Below the pieces are notes generated by a model. That model had not been told where the DNA came from. It worked only from the letters and a program-made list of their open reading frames with translations, and did no database searches. This document shows, piece by piece, positions 9,232 through 19,139 of a DNA stretch of 64,000 nucleotides. The DNA comes from Pseudalkalibacillus sp052246725 (GTDB lineage Bacteria; Bacillota; Bacilli; Bacillales; Fictibacillaceae): assembly GCA_052246725.1 (NCBI GenBank), contig JBQQCL010000003.1; one strand, 5' to 3'. The translations under genes were made by a program, and so were the position numbers. Position 1 is the first letter of the stretch; the number at the start of each line of letters is the position of its first letter.

Positions 9232-10320
9232 ATGAAATTCGGTGCTCGTATTTTAAAAACAGGAGTCGCGATTTCACTAGCATTATATATTACACATTGG
9301 TTGAACCTAGATTCAGCGGCCTTTGCTGCCATTGCAGCGATGTTCGCCATCCAGCCGACCATTTATCGTTCTTATCAGACAATCGTTGAACAAGTACAAG
9401 CGAATCTGATAGGTGCAACACTCGCGATCATAGCGGTGCAGACTCTGGGAAATGAACCGATCGTAATCGGACTGATCGGCGTCCTTGTCATCGCAATCAA
9501 TATAAAATTGAAAATCGAAAGCACAATTCCGCTGGCGATCGTTACCGTCATCATCTTGATGGTTAACCCGGGGGACAATTACCTTACTTTTGCCATTACA
9601 CGTTTTTCTGTAATCATGATTGGCGTTTTCTGCGCATTCCTGGTGAATTTGATTTTTCTTCCGCCAAAATATGAAACGCGTCTTTACCATAAAAACGTGA
9701 AGAATATGGAACAGATTGCACAGTGGATCCGGCTAGCTACACGAAATGATGCAGACCGTAAAATCTTAAAAGAAGATCTGACAAAAATTAACGAAAGTAT
9801 GATAAAAGCAGATAACTATTACCTTATGTTCAAAGAAGAACGCAGTTATTTCAAAAGTTCTGACTATACGAAGAATCGCAGACTGGTATTGTTCAGGAAT
9901 ATGATCTCAACCACATACAAAGCGTTGGCGATTTTAAAAAGTCTTGATCAGCATGACCATAAAATATATCAGATGCCTGAAACTATCCAGAAATTGATTC
10001 AGGATCAGCTCGATCATTTGACGAATTATCACCAAAGGATATTAATGAAATATATCGGTAAAGTCCGTTATCACTCCCCTGATGAAGTCATCAATCAACT
10101 GGAGAATGATGAAAAAGAATTGACGGAGTATTTCATGAATCTCTATGATCATAAGCAAGTGGAACGGGAGCAATGGATGAACATATTCCCGCTCATTGGC
10201 TTGATCATTGATTACAACCATCACCTGATTCATTTGGATCGATTGGTCGAGAGCTTCCACACATACCATACTTCAGAAAACGAAGTGAAAATTTCAGACA
10301 CCTACCCACAAGACGAATAA
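9232..10320 (+). CDS. FUSC/aromatic acid exporter family membrane protein
   Basis: A 362-residue protein with four to five N-terminal membrane helices (about residues 8-140) and a long helical cytosolic C-terminal half. The first helix region (ARILKTGVAISLALYI) and the AIQPTIYRSY segment are typical of the DUF939/ArAE_1 group, which are thought to export aromatic or other organic acids. In B. subtilis ygaE occupies the place next to gsaB and looks orthologous. The start is chosen downstream of the promoter at 9158-9186; its ribosome binding site (AAAGGG, 13 nt away) is weak. Confidence 0.82.
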   Translation: MKFGARILKTGVAISLALYITHWLNLDSAAFAAIAAMFAIQPTIYRSYQTIVEQVQANLIGATLAIIAVQTLGNEPIVIGLIGVLVIAINIKLKIESTIPLAIVTVIILMVNPGDNYLTFAITRFSVIMIGVFCAFLVNLIFLPPKYETRLYHKNVKNMEQIAQWIRLATRNDADRKILKEDLTKINESMIKADNYYLMFKEERSYFKSSDYTKNRRLVLFRNMISTTYKALAILKSLDQHDHKIYQMPETIQKLIQDQLDHLTNYHQRILMKYIGKVRYHSPDEVINQLENDEKELTEYFMNLYDHKQVEREQWMNIFPLIGLIIDYNHHLIHLDRLVESFHTYHTSENEVKISDTYPQDE

Positions 10321-10336
10321 TGGATAAAAGGCAAAG

Positions 10337-10380
10337 GGCTGATCCAAAAGTGTCCGACAGTTTTGGGTCAGTCTTTTTTA
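10337..10380 (+). terminator. Intrinsic terminator after the FUSC gene
   Basis: GGCTGATCCAAAA pairs with TTTTGGGTCAGTC, followed by six T. Confidence 0.85.
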
Positions 10381-10391
10381 TATAGAAAAAT

Positions 10392-10530
10392 TAAGAGGAC
10401 ACCAGAGACCTTATTTCAATAAATCACCTATAAAAATGCTCTAAATAACACCGATAACGGAACAGGTGTCCTCTATTATTTGAGAACAACGCATTTTGTC
10501 ACACATAAAGGAACAGATGTCCTCTAAAAA
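10392..10530. repeat. GGACACCAGAGACC-type intergenic repeats
   Basis: AGAGGACACCAGAGACCTTA is followed by two inverted, diverged copies ending in GGTGTCCTCT and GATGTCCTCT. The same words recur near 44.2 kb and 51.5 kb. No gene is visible here. Confidence 0.7.
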
Positions 10531-10587
10531 TGTAAAAACGCAAGTGATTCCCCACTATTGGAACCACCTGCGTTTTAAATACAAATC

Positions 10588-11499
10588 TTAACTTTTCATT
10601 TTCGGATCTAACGCATCACGCAAGCCATCACCCATAAGGTTGAAGCCTAGAACAGTCAGCATGATCGCGAGACCAGGGAAAATCATTGTCCACGGTGCAT
10701 CTGTAATGTAAGAACGTGCATCAGCAAGCATTGTTCCCCATTCCGGTGTTGGCGCTTTAGCACCTAACCCAAGGAATCCAAGCGCTGCCGTTTCAATAAT
10801 CGCTGTTGCAATCAATAACGTGCCCTGTACGATTATTGGTGCTGTACTATTTGGAAGGATGTGTTGAAACAATATCCTCGAATCCTTCATTCCTACAGCT
10901 TTAGCAGCCATGATATATTCTTCTTCCTTTATACTTAACACTTTTGAACGAACCAATCGTCCGAAGTTCGGTACGTTGATTATCGCAATGGCTATCAGAG
11001 CATTTCGTAATGATGGCCCTAATACCGCTACGATTGCGATTGCCAACAAGATACTCGGAAATGCAAGCATGATATCGAAAATTCTTGAAATGATCGTATC
11101 TACCCATCTACCATAATAGCCTGCAATAATTCCTAAAGTGGAACCTATGATGATTGAACCTAATACAGCAAAGAATCCTACTGTAAGTGAAATTCTTGAT
11201 CCATATATGATTCTACTAAGGACATCCCGACCAAAATCATCTGTTCCAAACCAATATTCTGAAGAAGGTGCTTCAAGCTTTGCATAGTTATCTGATGAAA
11301 GCTTTTGATCATTTATACCTTCAGGAGCGATGAGTGGCGCAAATACAGCTAAGAAGACAAAGAAACTTACCAGTCCCAGTCCTACTAGTGCCATTTTGTT
11401 TTTACGAAAACTCTTCCAGGCATCTCTCCATGGCGAAGCAGGCTTTTCTTCTTGCTGCTTTGGCTCGATTGGATTTTCGTTACGTGCTAGTTCCGCCAT
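10588..11499 (-). CDS. Peptide ABC importer permease, DppC/OppC type
   Basis: The second membrane subunit of the peptide importer (303 residues). A cytosolic N-terminus is followed by six membrane helices and the BPD_transp_1 domain with the EAA loop near AAKAVGMKDSRILFQHILPN. The N-terminal OppC_N segment (WRDAWKSFRKNKMALVG) is typical. The start follows AAAGGAG. It is the last gene of the five-gene operon. Confidence 0.93.
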   Translation of the reverse strand: MAELARNENPIEPKQQEEKPASPWRDAWKSFRKNKMALVGLGLVSFFVFLAVFAPLIAPEGINDQKLSSDNYAKLEAPSSEYWFGTDDFGRDVLSRIIYGSRISLTVGFFAVLGSIIIGSTLGIIAGYYGRWVDTIISRIFDIMLAFPSILLAIAIVAVLGPSLRNALIAIAIINVPNFGRLVRSKVLSIKEEEYIMAAKAVGMKDSRILFQHILPNSTAPIIVQGTLLIATAIIETAALGFLGLGAKAPTPEWGTMLADARSYITDAPWTMIFPGLAIMLTVLGFNLMGDGLRDALDPKMKS

Positions 11500-11604
11500 A
11501 ATGTTCTCTCCTTTGAAAATAATAAGCATTCAAAAAGTCTTTACCGACTGAAGTTACCTCGTCTCTCCGCCGTTTATCATGCGGTGACTTTTTGACATTA
11601 ATTA

Positions 11605-12609
11605 TTATTGATATTTGATTCTAGGATCGATTGCCGCATATAAGAGATCAACTAGAAGATTAATCGTTACAAAAACTAAGGCAATGACAAGTATTCCGGA
11701 TTGGATGACTGGATAATCGCGGAATCCGATTGCATCATAGATGTATCTTCCGATTCCAGGCCAACTGAAGATGGTTTCTGTAAGGATTGCTCCCCCTAAT
11801 AACAGTCCCATCTGTAGACCAATTACCGTTAATACTGGAATGAAAGCATTTTTCAATGAGTGCTTGTAAACAACCCAGAACATCCGAAGTCCTTTTGCAC
11901 GGGCTGTACGGATATAGTCAGAACGCATCACTTCCAACATACTTGAGCGAGTCATCCTTGCAATGATTGCCATTGGAATCGTTGCTAATGCAAGTCCCGG
12001 TAGAACTAAATGTTTCAAGACCGTCTGTAATTGATCGAAACGCCCTTGTATAATCGTATCGATGATGTACAAATTCGTGATTGAATCAACAGGATTCAAT
12101 ATACTCTCTCTGCCTGATGTAGGGAATATATTCCACTCGACAGCAAAAGCCCATTGTTCCATCAATCCAAGCCAGAAGATCGGCATGGAAACTCCGATAA
12201 GTGCAAGAAGCATTGCTACATAGTCGAACCAGGAGTTTTGGAACCATGCACTGATGATCCCTGCGTTTACTCCAATTACAACTGCGATAATCATTGCAAA
12301 TAATGACAGTTCTAATGTTGCAGCAAAATAAGGCCATATCTCATCACTGATAGGTGCGTGAGTACGGATGGAGTTCCCTAGATCCCCAGTGAGCAGATCT
12401 TTCATATAAATGAAATATTGTGTGTACCATGGTTCATCCAAGCCTAAGGAGTCTCGTAATTGGGCTACTGCTTCCTTCGAAGCTTGTTGACCAAGAATAA
12501 TTTGAGCTGGGTCCCCAGGAATCGCACGGATCAGAAAAAACACGATAAGTGACATTCCGATTAGAACAGGGATCAGCATTAAAATTCGTCGTATTGTGTA
12601 CGCAAACAC
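11605..12609 (-). CDS. Peptide ABC importer permease, DppB/OppB type
   Basis: The first membrane subunit of the peptide importer (334 residues), with N-terminal helix, the periplasmic-type loop with RAIPGDPAQ, and a six-helix BPD_transp_1 core with an EAA loop near TARAKGLRMFWVVYKHSLKN. The start is GTG after GAAGAGGTG. It is separated from dppC by 105 bp that include an inverted repeat (AAAAAGTC / GACTTTTT) that might reduce readthrough. Confidence 0.93.
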   Translation of the reverse strand: MFAYTIRRILMLIPVLIGMSLIVFFLIRAIPGDPAQIILGQQASKEAVAQLRDSLGLDEPWYTQYFIYMKDLLTGDLGNSIRTHAPISDEIWPYFAATLELSLFAMIIAVVIGVNAGIISAWFQNSWFDYVAMLLALIGVSMPIFWLGLMEQWAFAVEWNIFPTSGRESILNPVDSITNLYIIDTIIQGRFDQLQTVLKHLVLPGLALATIPMAIIARMTRSSMLEVMRSDYIRTARAKGLRMFWVVYKHSLKNAFIPVLTVIGLQMGLLLGGAILTETIFSWPGIGRYIYDAIGFRDYPVIQSGILVIALVFVTINLLVDLLYAAIDPRIKYQ

Positions 12610-12781
12610 TTTTCTATCACCTCTTCAGCATACTGGCTTAATTTCGTAGGATCATAGCTGCTTATTCGCTAGATAAGCCAATGCTATGTAAACCGGTTTT
12701 GTTATAATACCTGTTAGCGAACAAGATAAATAATCACAATCCGGTCCACAGATCAGTACTGATTAATTGAATTTTTACTAA

Positions 12782-12807
12782 AAGAAAAGGGGAGCGTTAA
12801 ACTCCCC
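12782..12807 (-). terminator. Terminator/attenuator after the peptide-binding protein gene
   Basis: Minus-strand hairpin GGGGAG / CTCCCC followed by TTTTCTTTT, inside the operon between the binding-protein gene and the first permease gene. It would keep binding protein expression above that of the permeases. Confidence 0.75.
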
Positions 12808-12813
12808 CATCTC

Positions 12814-14400
12814 TTATTCGCTTAAAGAAACGTTTGTTAACTTGTCAGAACCAGTTGGATGTGGTTTGAAACCTTCTACATTCTTTAGTCCTGCAAGTGC
12901 TGGCTCAGAGTGTACAAGCGGTACCCAAGGTGCTTCTTCGTGGAGGATGACTTGCGCTTCTTTATAAAGCTCTGCACGCTTATCTTCATCCGGTGTTGAT
13001 TGTGCTTCAACTAAGATATCGTGTAATTCATCGTTTGCGAAACGAGAATAGTTGTTAGAACCAATCGTATCTTTATCAAGTAACGTGTAAAGGAAGTTAT
13101 CTGCGTCACCGTTGTCCCCTGTCCATCCTAGTAGGAACATAGGTGCTTCACCTTTTTGTACCTTTTCGAGGTAAGTACCCCACTCGTATGAAACGATTTC
13201 AGCTTCTACACCGATTTTAGCAAGGTTTGCTGCGATCGCTTCAGCAGCTTTCTTACCATCTGGCATATATGGACGCGGTACAGGCATTGCCCATATTTCA
13301 GTCTTGAATCCATCTGGATATCCAGCTTCAGCGAGTAATTCCTTCGCCTTATCAAGATCGAATTCGTATGGCTCTATTTCATCATTATATCCTTTGATAA
13401 CAGGAGGCATAGGGTTCTTAGCTGGTTCAGCTTGTCCTTCATAGAACGCCTTGATCAATGCATCCTTATCAACTGCGTGGTTCAAAGCTTGACGTACTTT
13501 TTTGTTATTGAACGGTTCCATCTCAGTGTTAAATCCAAGGTAGCCAACGTTCATAGATGGTCGGAAGAAAGTCTGAAGTTCTTCTGCGTTTTTGATTTCT
13601 TCCACATCACTTGGGTTTACACCATCAATCAGGTGAACTTCACCTGTTTTCAATGCATTCAAACGATTTGAGTTATCAGGGATTGCACGGAAGATGACTT
13701 TATCAAGCTTTGGAAGTCCATCTCTCCAGAAGTCTTCATTCTTTTCTAAAGTAATGCGGTCATTACGCTTCCAACTTACAAATTTAAATGGACCAGTACC
13801 TACTGGCTCTGTTTCAAGTTTGTCGAATTCACCTGGTGCACCGATTGAAAACGGTGTCATCGCTAAGTTCTTCAAGAATGGTGCTTGAGGACGGTTCAAT
13901 GTGAATACGACCGTATGCTCATCTTTCGCTTCTACGCTTTTAATGACATGTCCTTCGTCACCTTTGAACCCACCAAACATGGATGCATAGTAAGCAAATT
14001 TACCAGAATCCCCACTAGTCATCCAACGCTCGAAGTTTTTCACTACTGCTTCTGCGTTGAAGTCTTCACCATTATGGAACTTGACGCCTTCACGTAGTTT
14101 GAACGTATAAGTCAAACCATCTTCAGAAACTTCCCACTCTTTAGCAAGTGAAGGATTTACTTCTGTATCTTGCTCTCCATACTCTACTAACGTGTCATAG
14201 ACATTTTTGATTACTTTGAATGATTCTCCATCTGTTACAGTCGCAGGGTCTAATCCAACAGAGTCACCACCACGTCCGAATATCAACGTTTGTTCTTTCT
14301 TATCGTCTCCACCATCTCCGCCAGAATCTGAGTTACATCCTGCCAGTGCTACTGACATGACCATGATAACGGCTAGTGCCCATAAAAATCCTTTTTTCAT
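12814..14400 (-). CDS. Peptide ABC importer substrate-binding lipoprotein
   Basis: A family 5 extracellular solute-binding protein (528 residues), DppE/OppA type. It has a lipoprotein signal peptide with lipobox ALAGC (Cys near residue 21) and a Ser/Gly/Asp-rich linker, then the SBP_bac_5 domain with the GPFKFVSWKR and LNHAVDKDALI motifs. It captures di- or oligopeptides at the cell surface. The start lies 8 nt after GAGGGGG. The gene is third in the operon and is followed by an attenuator. Confidence 0.93.
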   Translation of the reverse strand: MKKGFLWALAVIMVMSVALAGCNSDSGGDGGDDKKEQTLIFGRGGDSVGLDPATVTDGESFKVIKNVYDTLVEYGEQDTEVNPSLAKEWEVSEDGLTYTFKLREGVKFHNGEDFNAEAVVKNFERWMTSGDSGKFAYYASMFGGFKGDEGHVIKSVEAKDEHTVVFTLNRPQAPFLKNLAMTPFSIGAPGEFDKLETEPVGTGPFKFVSWKRNDRITLEKNEDFWRDGLPKLDKVIFRAIPDNSNRLNALKTGEVHLIDGVNPSDVEEIKNAEELQTFFRPSMNVGYLGFNTEMEPFNNKKVRQALNHAVDKDALIKAFYEGQAEPAKNPMPPVIKGYNDEIEPYEFDLDKAKELLAEAGYPDGFKTEIWAMPVPRPYMPDGKKAAEAIAANLAKIGVEAEIVSYEWGTYLEKVQKGEAPMFLLGWTGDNGDADNFLYTLLDKDTIGSNNYSRFANDELHDILVEAQSTPDEDKRAELYKEAQVILHEEAPWVPLVHSEPALAGLKNVEGFKPHPTGSDKLTNVSLSE

Positions 14401-14425
14401 CAGGTACTCCCCCTCTTGAATGTTT

Positions 14426-15412
14426 TTATATGGACTTGTCATCTTCATATAGATGACAAGCTACATAATGATTTTCTTCTACTTCTTGGAACTTTGGAAC
14501 AACCTTTTTACAGACATCCATTGCTTCGGGACATCTTGTGTGGAACGGACATCCTGCTGGCGGGTTCGATGGACTTGGCACATCTCCCTGCAGCATGACT
14601 CGATCTTTTTTATAATCTACATCAGGTATCGGTACAGCAGACAATAACGCCTGTGTATACGGATGCAACGGTTTTTTATATAGCTTTTCGCTATCTGCCA
14701 ATTCAGCTATTTTCCCTAAATACATCACCCCAACTCTGTCGCTGATATGACGAACGACTCCAAGATCGTGGGCGATGAAGACATATGTCAGGTCAAATTC
14801 CCCTTGTAAATCTTGAAGTAGATTCAGTACCTGTGCTTGAACAGATACATCCAATGCTGATACAGGTTCATCCGCAATGATCAACTTCGGTTTTACGGCA
14901 AGTGCTCTCGCAACTCCGATCCGTTGACGCTGCCCTCCACTGAATTGGTGTGGGTACCGTTTTGCGTGGTAACCGCTCAACCCTACCGTTTCAAGAAGTT
15001 CACGTACACGTGCTTTGCGTTTTTTGCTGTCCTTCTCAATACCATGGACAATCATCGGTTCTTCGATGATTTTTTCGACTGTATGCCTTGGATTGAGTGA
15101 TGCATATGGATCCTGAAAGACCATTTGCATATCTCTGCGGATCTTACGCATTTCTCCACTCGAAAGTTTCGTCAGTTCTTTTCCATTGAAACGAACCTCA
15201 CCTTCTGTCGGTTCCAACAGCCTTAGGAGCATACGTCCTGTTGTAGATTTACCACATCCGCTTTCTCCGACCAATCCAAGCGTTTCACCTTCATTTACTG
15301 AAAATGATACACCATCTACCGCCTTTACAGATCCGATTTGTTTTCCGAACACGCCTCCGGTAATCGGAAAATGCTTCTTCAAGTCTTTAACTTCTAATAA
15401 TGGCTGTGACAT
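14426..15412 (-). CDS. Peptide ABC importer ATPase, DppF/OppF type
   Basis: The second ATPase subunit (328 residues) with Walker A GESGCGKST, signature FSGGQRQRIG, Walker B LIIADEPVSALD, and the C-terminal oligopeptide-transporter domain with cysteines (CPFHTRCPEAMDVC) that may bind an iron-sulfur cluster, as in Dpp/Opp ATPases. It starts 14 bp after the DppD-type gene. Confidence 0.94.
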   Translation of the reverse strand: MSQPLLEVKDLKKHFPITGGVFGKQIGSVKAVDGVSFSVNEGETLGLVGESGCGKSTTGRMLLRLLEPTEGEVRFNGKELTKLSSGEMRKIRRDMQMVFQDPYASLNPRHTVEKIIEEPMIVHGIEKDSKKRKARVRELLETVGLSGYHAKRYPHQFSGGQRQRIGVARALAVKPKLIIADEPVSALDVSVQAQVLNLLQDLQGEFDLTYVFIAHDLGVVRHISDRVGVMYLGKIAELADSEKLYKKPLHPYTQALLSAVPIPDVDYKKDRVMLQGDVPSPSNPPAGCPFHTRCPEAMDVCKKVVPKFQEVEENHYVACHLYEDDKSI

Positions 15413-15426
15413 TTTTCGACCCCTTC

Positions 15427-16398
15427 CTAGCTGTCATGAAGCCAGCAACGAACCCGGCTTCCATCCTCTTGTTCTTCTAATTGTGGTGTTTCGGCAAAAC
15501 AGCGGTCGAAAGCGTGTTCACAACGTGGTGCGAAACTGCAGCCTTTTTTAATCGAACCTGGCTTCGGCACCGTTCCTGGTATGGAATACAGACGATCCTT
15601 CTTCTGGCGCATATCTGGAACAGATTGAATCAATCCAACTGTATATGGATGCTTCGGCTTGTTGAAGATCGTTTCGACATTCGCTTCTTCAATGACTTTG
15701 CCGGCATACATGACGACGATTCGCTGACACATTTCAGCTACGACTCCAAGATCATGCGTAATCATAATGATCGATGTATCCGTTTCATCATTCAGACGTT
15801 TCATCAAATCAAGGATCTGCGCTTGGATCGTCACATCCAGTGCAGTGGTAGGCTCGTCCGCTATAAGTACCTCCGGATTACATACCATGGCCATTGCGAT
15901 CATGACCCTTTGTCTCATACCTCCGGAAAGCTGATGCGGGTAGCTTTCCATCAATTCTTCAGCTCTTGGAAGCCCTACCAATTTCATGATCTCAACTGCA
16001 CGATTCCAGGCTTTCTTCTTATCCCATTTATTGTGTAGCCGGATCGCTTCAATCAGCTGATTCCCGATTTTATATACTGGATTCAAGGATGTCATCGGTT
16101 CTTGGAAGATCATCGCGATATCGTTCCCGCGAATTTGTCTCATCCGTTTATCCGTAGCTTTTGTTAAATCTTCACCTTTGTAAAGGATCTCCCCACCTAC
16201 TACTTTTCCTGGAGGAGAAGGAACAAGCCCCATAACCGAGAGTGACGTTACGCTTTTTCCGCAACCTGACTCTCCGACAATCCCGAGGACCTCGCCGCGC
16301 TTGACATGAAAGTCGACATTATCGACAGCGGGCACTTCACCATCATCAGTGAAAAAATAGGTCTTTAAACCCTTAACGTCCAGTACTGGAGCATCCAT
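15427..16398 (-). CDS. Peptide ABC importer ATPase, DppD/OppD type
   Basis: The first ATPase subunit (323 residues) with Walker A GESGCGKSV, signature LSGGMRQRV, Walker B LIADEPTTALD, and the C-terminal cysteine motif CSFAPRCEHAFDRC. The ATG 8 nt after AGAGAGG is chosen; a GTG three codons upstream overlaps the ribosome binding site. It is the first gene of the operon, downstream of a clear sigma-A promoter. Confidence 0.94.
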   Translation of the reverse strand: MDAPVLDVKGLKTYFFTDDGEVPAVDNVDFHVKRGEVLGIVGESGCGKSVTSLSVMGLVPSPPGKVVGGEILYKGEDLTKATDKRMRQIRGNDIAMIFQEPMTSLNPVYKIGNQLIEAIRLHNKWDKKKAWNRAVEIMKLVGLPRAEELMESYPHQLSGGMRQRVMIAMAMVCNPEVLIADEPTTALDVTIQAQILDLMKRLNDETDTSIIMITHDLGVVAEMCQRIVVMYAGKVIEEANVETIFNKPKHPYTVGLIQSVPDMRQKKDRLYSIPGTVPKPGSIKKGCSFAPRCEHAFDRCFAETPQLEEQEDGSRVRCWLHDS

Positions 16399-16479
16399 CC
16401 GCCCCACCTCTCTTTCTGTCTCTGGATCTTGATGTTTAAAAGTTTACAAAATTGTTACGTCTCTGAACGTTTGTTCATA

Positions 16480-16508
16480 ATTATGCCATCACTACACTAG
16501 TTTGACAA
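16480..16508 (-). promoter_or_regulatory. Sigma-A promoter of the peptide importer operon
   Basis: Minus strand: TTGTCA, 17-bp spacer, CATAAT. It lies about 80 bp upstream of the first gene of the operon. The rest of the 16.4-16.7 kb gap is A+T-rich and holds only the terminator of the upstream gene. Confidence 0.75.
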
Positions 16509-16652
16509 CACGAAAAATTTAGAAAAATTAAAATATACGTCTTATGTACTATTAGACACAAACCCGAAAAATCCTTCTTTCTTCCCCTTTTTTCTCTTAT
16601 AACGGCGTTTAAATACCTATTTACGCACCTGTTTTATCCTTTATTTACCTAC

Positions 16653-16691
16653 AAAAAATGAGGTTGATATATTGATACCAACCTCAAAAAA
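16653..16691 (-). terminator. Intrinsic terminator of ygaD-like gene
   Basis: GAGGTTGG paired with CAACCTC, with T/A runs on both sides, so it can work in both directions. Confidence 0.85.
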
Positions 16692-16700
16692 TATTACAAA

Positions 16701-18428
16701 CTATTTTTTGTCTAACGCTTGTACAGTAAACAAATTGTAATAACTACTTTTGTTCGCCATTAATTTTTCATGCGAACCAATTTCTGAAATGGCTCCATCT
16801 TCAATTACAACAATCCGGTCTGCATGCGTGATCGTAGCTAATCTATGCGCTACGATAAAGGTAGTCCTGTCAGCAGCAAGAGTTTGCAGGGAGTCTTGGA
16901 TTAACTGCTCACTTTCCAAGTCTAACGCAGAAGTTGCTTCATCCAAGACAAGTAATGGTGGATTTTTCAAAAATACCCTGGCAATCGCGAGTCGTTGCTT
17001 TTGACCTCCTGAAAGCTTGACCCCTCGTTCGCCGATTTTCGTGTCATACCCTTGTGGGAGCTTCATGATGAAGGCATGCGCATTCGCAGCCTTGGCGGCA
17101 CTAAACATTTCTTCATCTGAGGCATGAGGATTCCCCATTTTGATATTCATCCGGACGGATTCACTGAACAGGATATTATCTTGAAGCACCATGCCAATCT
17201 GATTTCTCAGCGTACGGACTTGATAGTTGCGGATGTCTTCCCCATCCAGCAGAATTCTCCCGCTTGTTACATCATAAAATCTCGGTATCAAACTGACTAA
17301 GGATGATTTACCACCGCCGCTCATTCCGACAAGGGCAATCGTTTCGCCAGCTTTCACATCAAGTCGGATATCCTTCAAAACTGGCTCCTCTTCTTCGTTG
17401 TATTGGAACGTAACTCTGTCGAATGAAACATTTCCGTCGACATGCTTCAGTTTTTTTGCACCTGGTTTGTCTTCAATGTCGTAGGCTTCATCCATGAAAT
17501 CAAAGACACGATCCATAGAGGCGATTGCTTGAGTTAAGGTAGTCGATGAGTTCACCAAACGGCGTAATGGATTGTAAAGGCGGTCCATGTAGGCAACAAA
17601 CGCAACCATCGAACCAACAGTAATTTTTCCTGTAATCGCAAAATAACCAGCAACCCCGATGACAAGCATTGGAGCTATATCGGTAATCGTATTGACAACG
17701 GCAAATGTCCGTGCGTTCCAAGATGTATGATCAAGTGCTCTGTTCAAAAAGTTCGAGTTGCGGACATCGAACTGCTCATGCTCATAGTCCTCAATCGCAA
17801 AACTTCTGATCACCGTAATCCCCTGGACACGTTCGTGCAAGTGTCCCTGAACCTCTGCAAGCGCCTGAGAACGATCTTTCGTTAACCTCCTCAATCGACT
17901 GTAGAAATATTTGACCGATAATCCGTAAAGTGGAAGCAAGGAGATGGCAACAAGTGTCAACCAGACATCCATGGTACTCATGATTGCAATGGCAATGACG
18001 ATCGTGAACATATCAAGCCAAACATTCATCAACCCCGTAATAACAAAGGCTTTCGTCTGCTCGACATCATGGATGACCCGCGAAATGATCTCGCCAACTT
18101 TCGTATTGGAATAGAACTTGAGGCTCAGGCGCTGGATGTGACTGAACAAATTATCCCGGATGTCGTAAAGGATTTTACTCGCTGTCCACTGCGCATAGTA
18201 TTGACGGTAATACTCAATCGGCGGTCTTAATACGATGAAAACAAAAAAAGCGCCGCCCAACACCCAGGACAAGCGGGATAACTTCTCTTCAACACTTATA
18301 TCAGCATTGATCACGTCATCGACGACGTATTTTAAAATCAACGGAATCAATAACGGGATTCCGAACTTGAATATCCCGATAAACACCGTCACAATGATCT
18401 GTTTGGTGTAGGGTCGTACAAACTTCAT
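16701..18428 (-). CDS. ygaD: ABC exporter half-transporter, YgaD/BmrA-like
   Basis: A half-size ABC exporter: six membrane helices (about residues 10-300, ABC_membrane) and an ATPase domain with Walker A GMSGGGKSS, signature KLSGGQKQRLA, Walker B LLVLDEATSALD and the H-loop IVAHRLATI. It would act as a homodimer; the substrate (lipid or drug) is unknown. The start is unusual. The strong ribosome binding site (GGAGG, 18458-18462) is not followed by ATG, GTG or TTG at a proper distance; ATT or ACG codons occupy those positions. The coordinates here use the first in-frame ATG, so about eight to nine N-terminal residues may be missing. Position next to ygaC matches B. subtilis. Confidence 0.88.
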   Translation of the reverse strand: MKFVRPYTKQIIVTVFIGIFKFGIPLLIPLILKYVVDDVINADISVEEKLSRLSWVLGGAFFVFIVLRPPIEYYRQYYAQWTASKILYDIRDNLFSHIQRLSLKFYSNTKVGEIISRVIHDVEQTKAFVITGLMNVWLDMFTIVIAIAIMSTMDVWLTLVAISLLPLYGLSVKYFYSRLRRLTKDRSQALAEVQGHLHERVQGITVIRSFAIEDYEHEQFDVRNSNFLNRALDHTSWNARTFAVVNTITDIAPMLVIGVAGYFAITGKITVGSMVAFVAYMDRLYNPLRRLVNSSTTLTQAIASMDRVFDFMDEAYDIEDKPGAKKLKHVDGNVSFDRVTFQYNEEEEPVLKDIRLDVKAGETIALVGMSGGGKSSLVSLIPRFYDVTSGRILLDGEDIRNYQVRTLRNQIGMVLQDNILFSESVRMNIKMGNPHASDEEMFSAAKAANAHAFIMKLPQGYDTKIGERGVKLSGGQKQRLAIARVFLKNPPLLVLDEATSALDLESEQLIQDSLQTLAADRTTFIVAHRLATITHADRIVVIEDGAISEIGSHEKLMANKSSYYNLFTVQALDKK

Positions 18429-18548
18429 ATATCGCTTTGTACTACTCGTCGTAATCACCTCCAGCTGTCTCTTTTTCAGCAGCACTTGCTTCGTCCATAT
18501 CAAGTGGAGAAAGGAGCTGACCTGAATGGATACGTCAGCCCCCTTCTT

Positions 18549-19076
18549 TTAACGATATTCTAAGAATCGTTCATACCAACTTTCAACAAAGTCAGGCTCA
18601 AAAGGACCTTTTCGTTGATTGATCATCGAACATAATTCATCCATGTTCCGTTTCAAAATGTCATTGATTTCTTTTGGATAATCCATTTCTTTACGATGAA
18701 GTGCAAACTCATCCTCATCAAGAATGGTATATGTCATATCTGGAAATACTTTTACATCCAAATCATAATCAATATACTTCAAGGCCTCTTCATCATACGT
18801 AAAAGGAGTTCCCAGATTACAGTAGTAATGGATTCCGTGCTCACGCAGCATCCCGATGACATTGAACCATTGTTCCGCGTTAAAATAACAAATCGCTGGC
18901 TCCCTCGTCCGCCATTGTCTTCCGTCAGACTCAGTGACTATGATACGGTCATTTCCGCCGATTACTACTGAGGAAGTTCCTTTTAGTACAATCGTTTCTT
19001 CCCACACACGGTGCAGCTGCCCATTATGTTTATAACTTTGAATTTGAATCGAACTTCCAGTGGTCGGAAAAGACAT
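18549..19076 (-). CDS. DUF402 nucleoside di/triphosphatase, YgaC family
   Basis: A 175-residue protein of the UPF0374/DUF402 family. The DYDLDVKVFPD and YTILDEDEF segments contain the acidic metal ligands of the family. Characterised members (S. aureus Ntdp) hydrolyse nucleoside di- and triphosphates. It lies next to ygaD as in B. subtilis. Confidence 0.88.
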   Translation of the reverse strand: MSFPTTGSSIQIQSYKHNGQLHRVWEETIVLKGTSSVVIGGNDRIIVTESDGRQWRTREPAICYFNAEQWFNVIGMLREHGIHYYCNLGTPFTYDEEALKYIDYDLDVKVFPDMTYTILDEDEFALHRKEMDYPKEINDILKRNMDELCSMINQRKGPFEPDFVESWYERFLEYR

Positions 19077-19139
19077 ACGAAACTCCTTCCTTGCATTTTG
19101 TAACTCTTTTTTAATAAGACTTTTGTTAATTACGATGTA

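Noticed and set aside
15481..16038. 185-residue frame antisense to the DppD-type gene
   Set aside because: It is a shadow of a well-supported ATPase gene, with no ribosome binding site.
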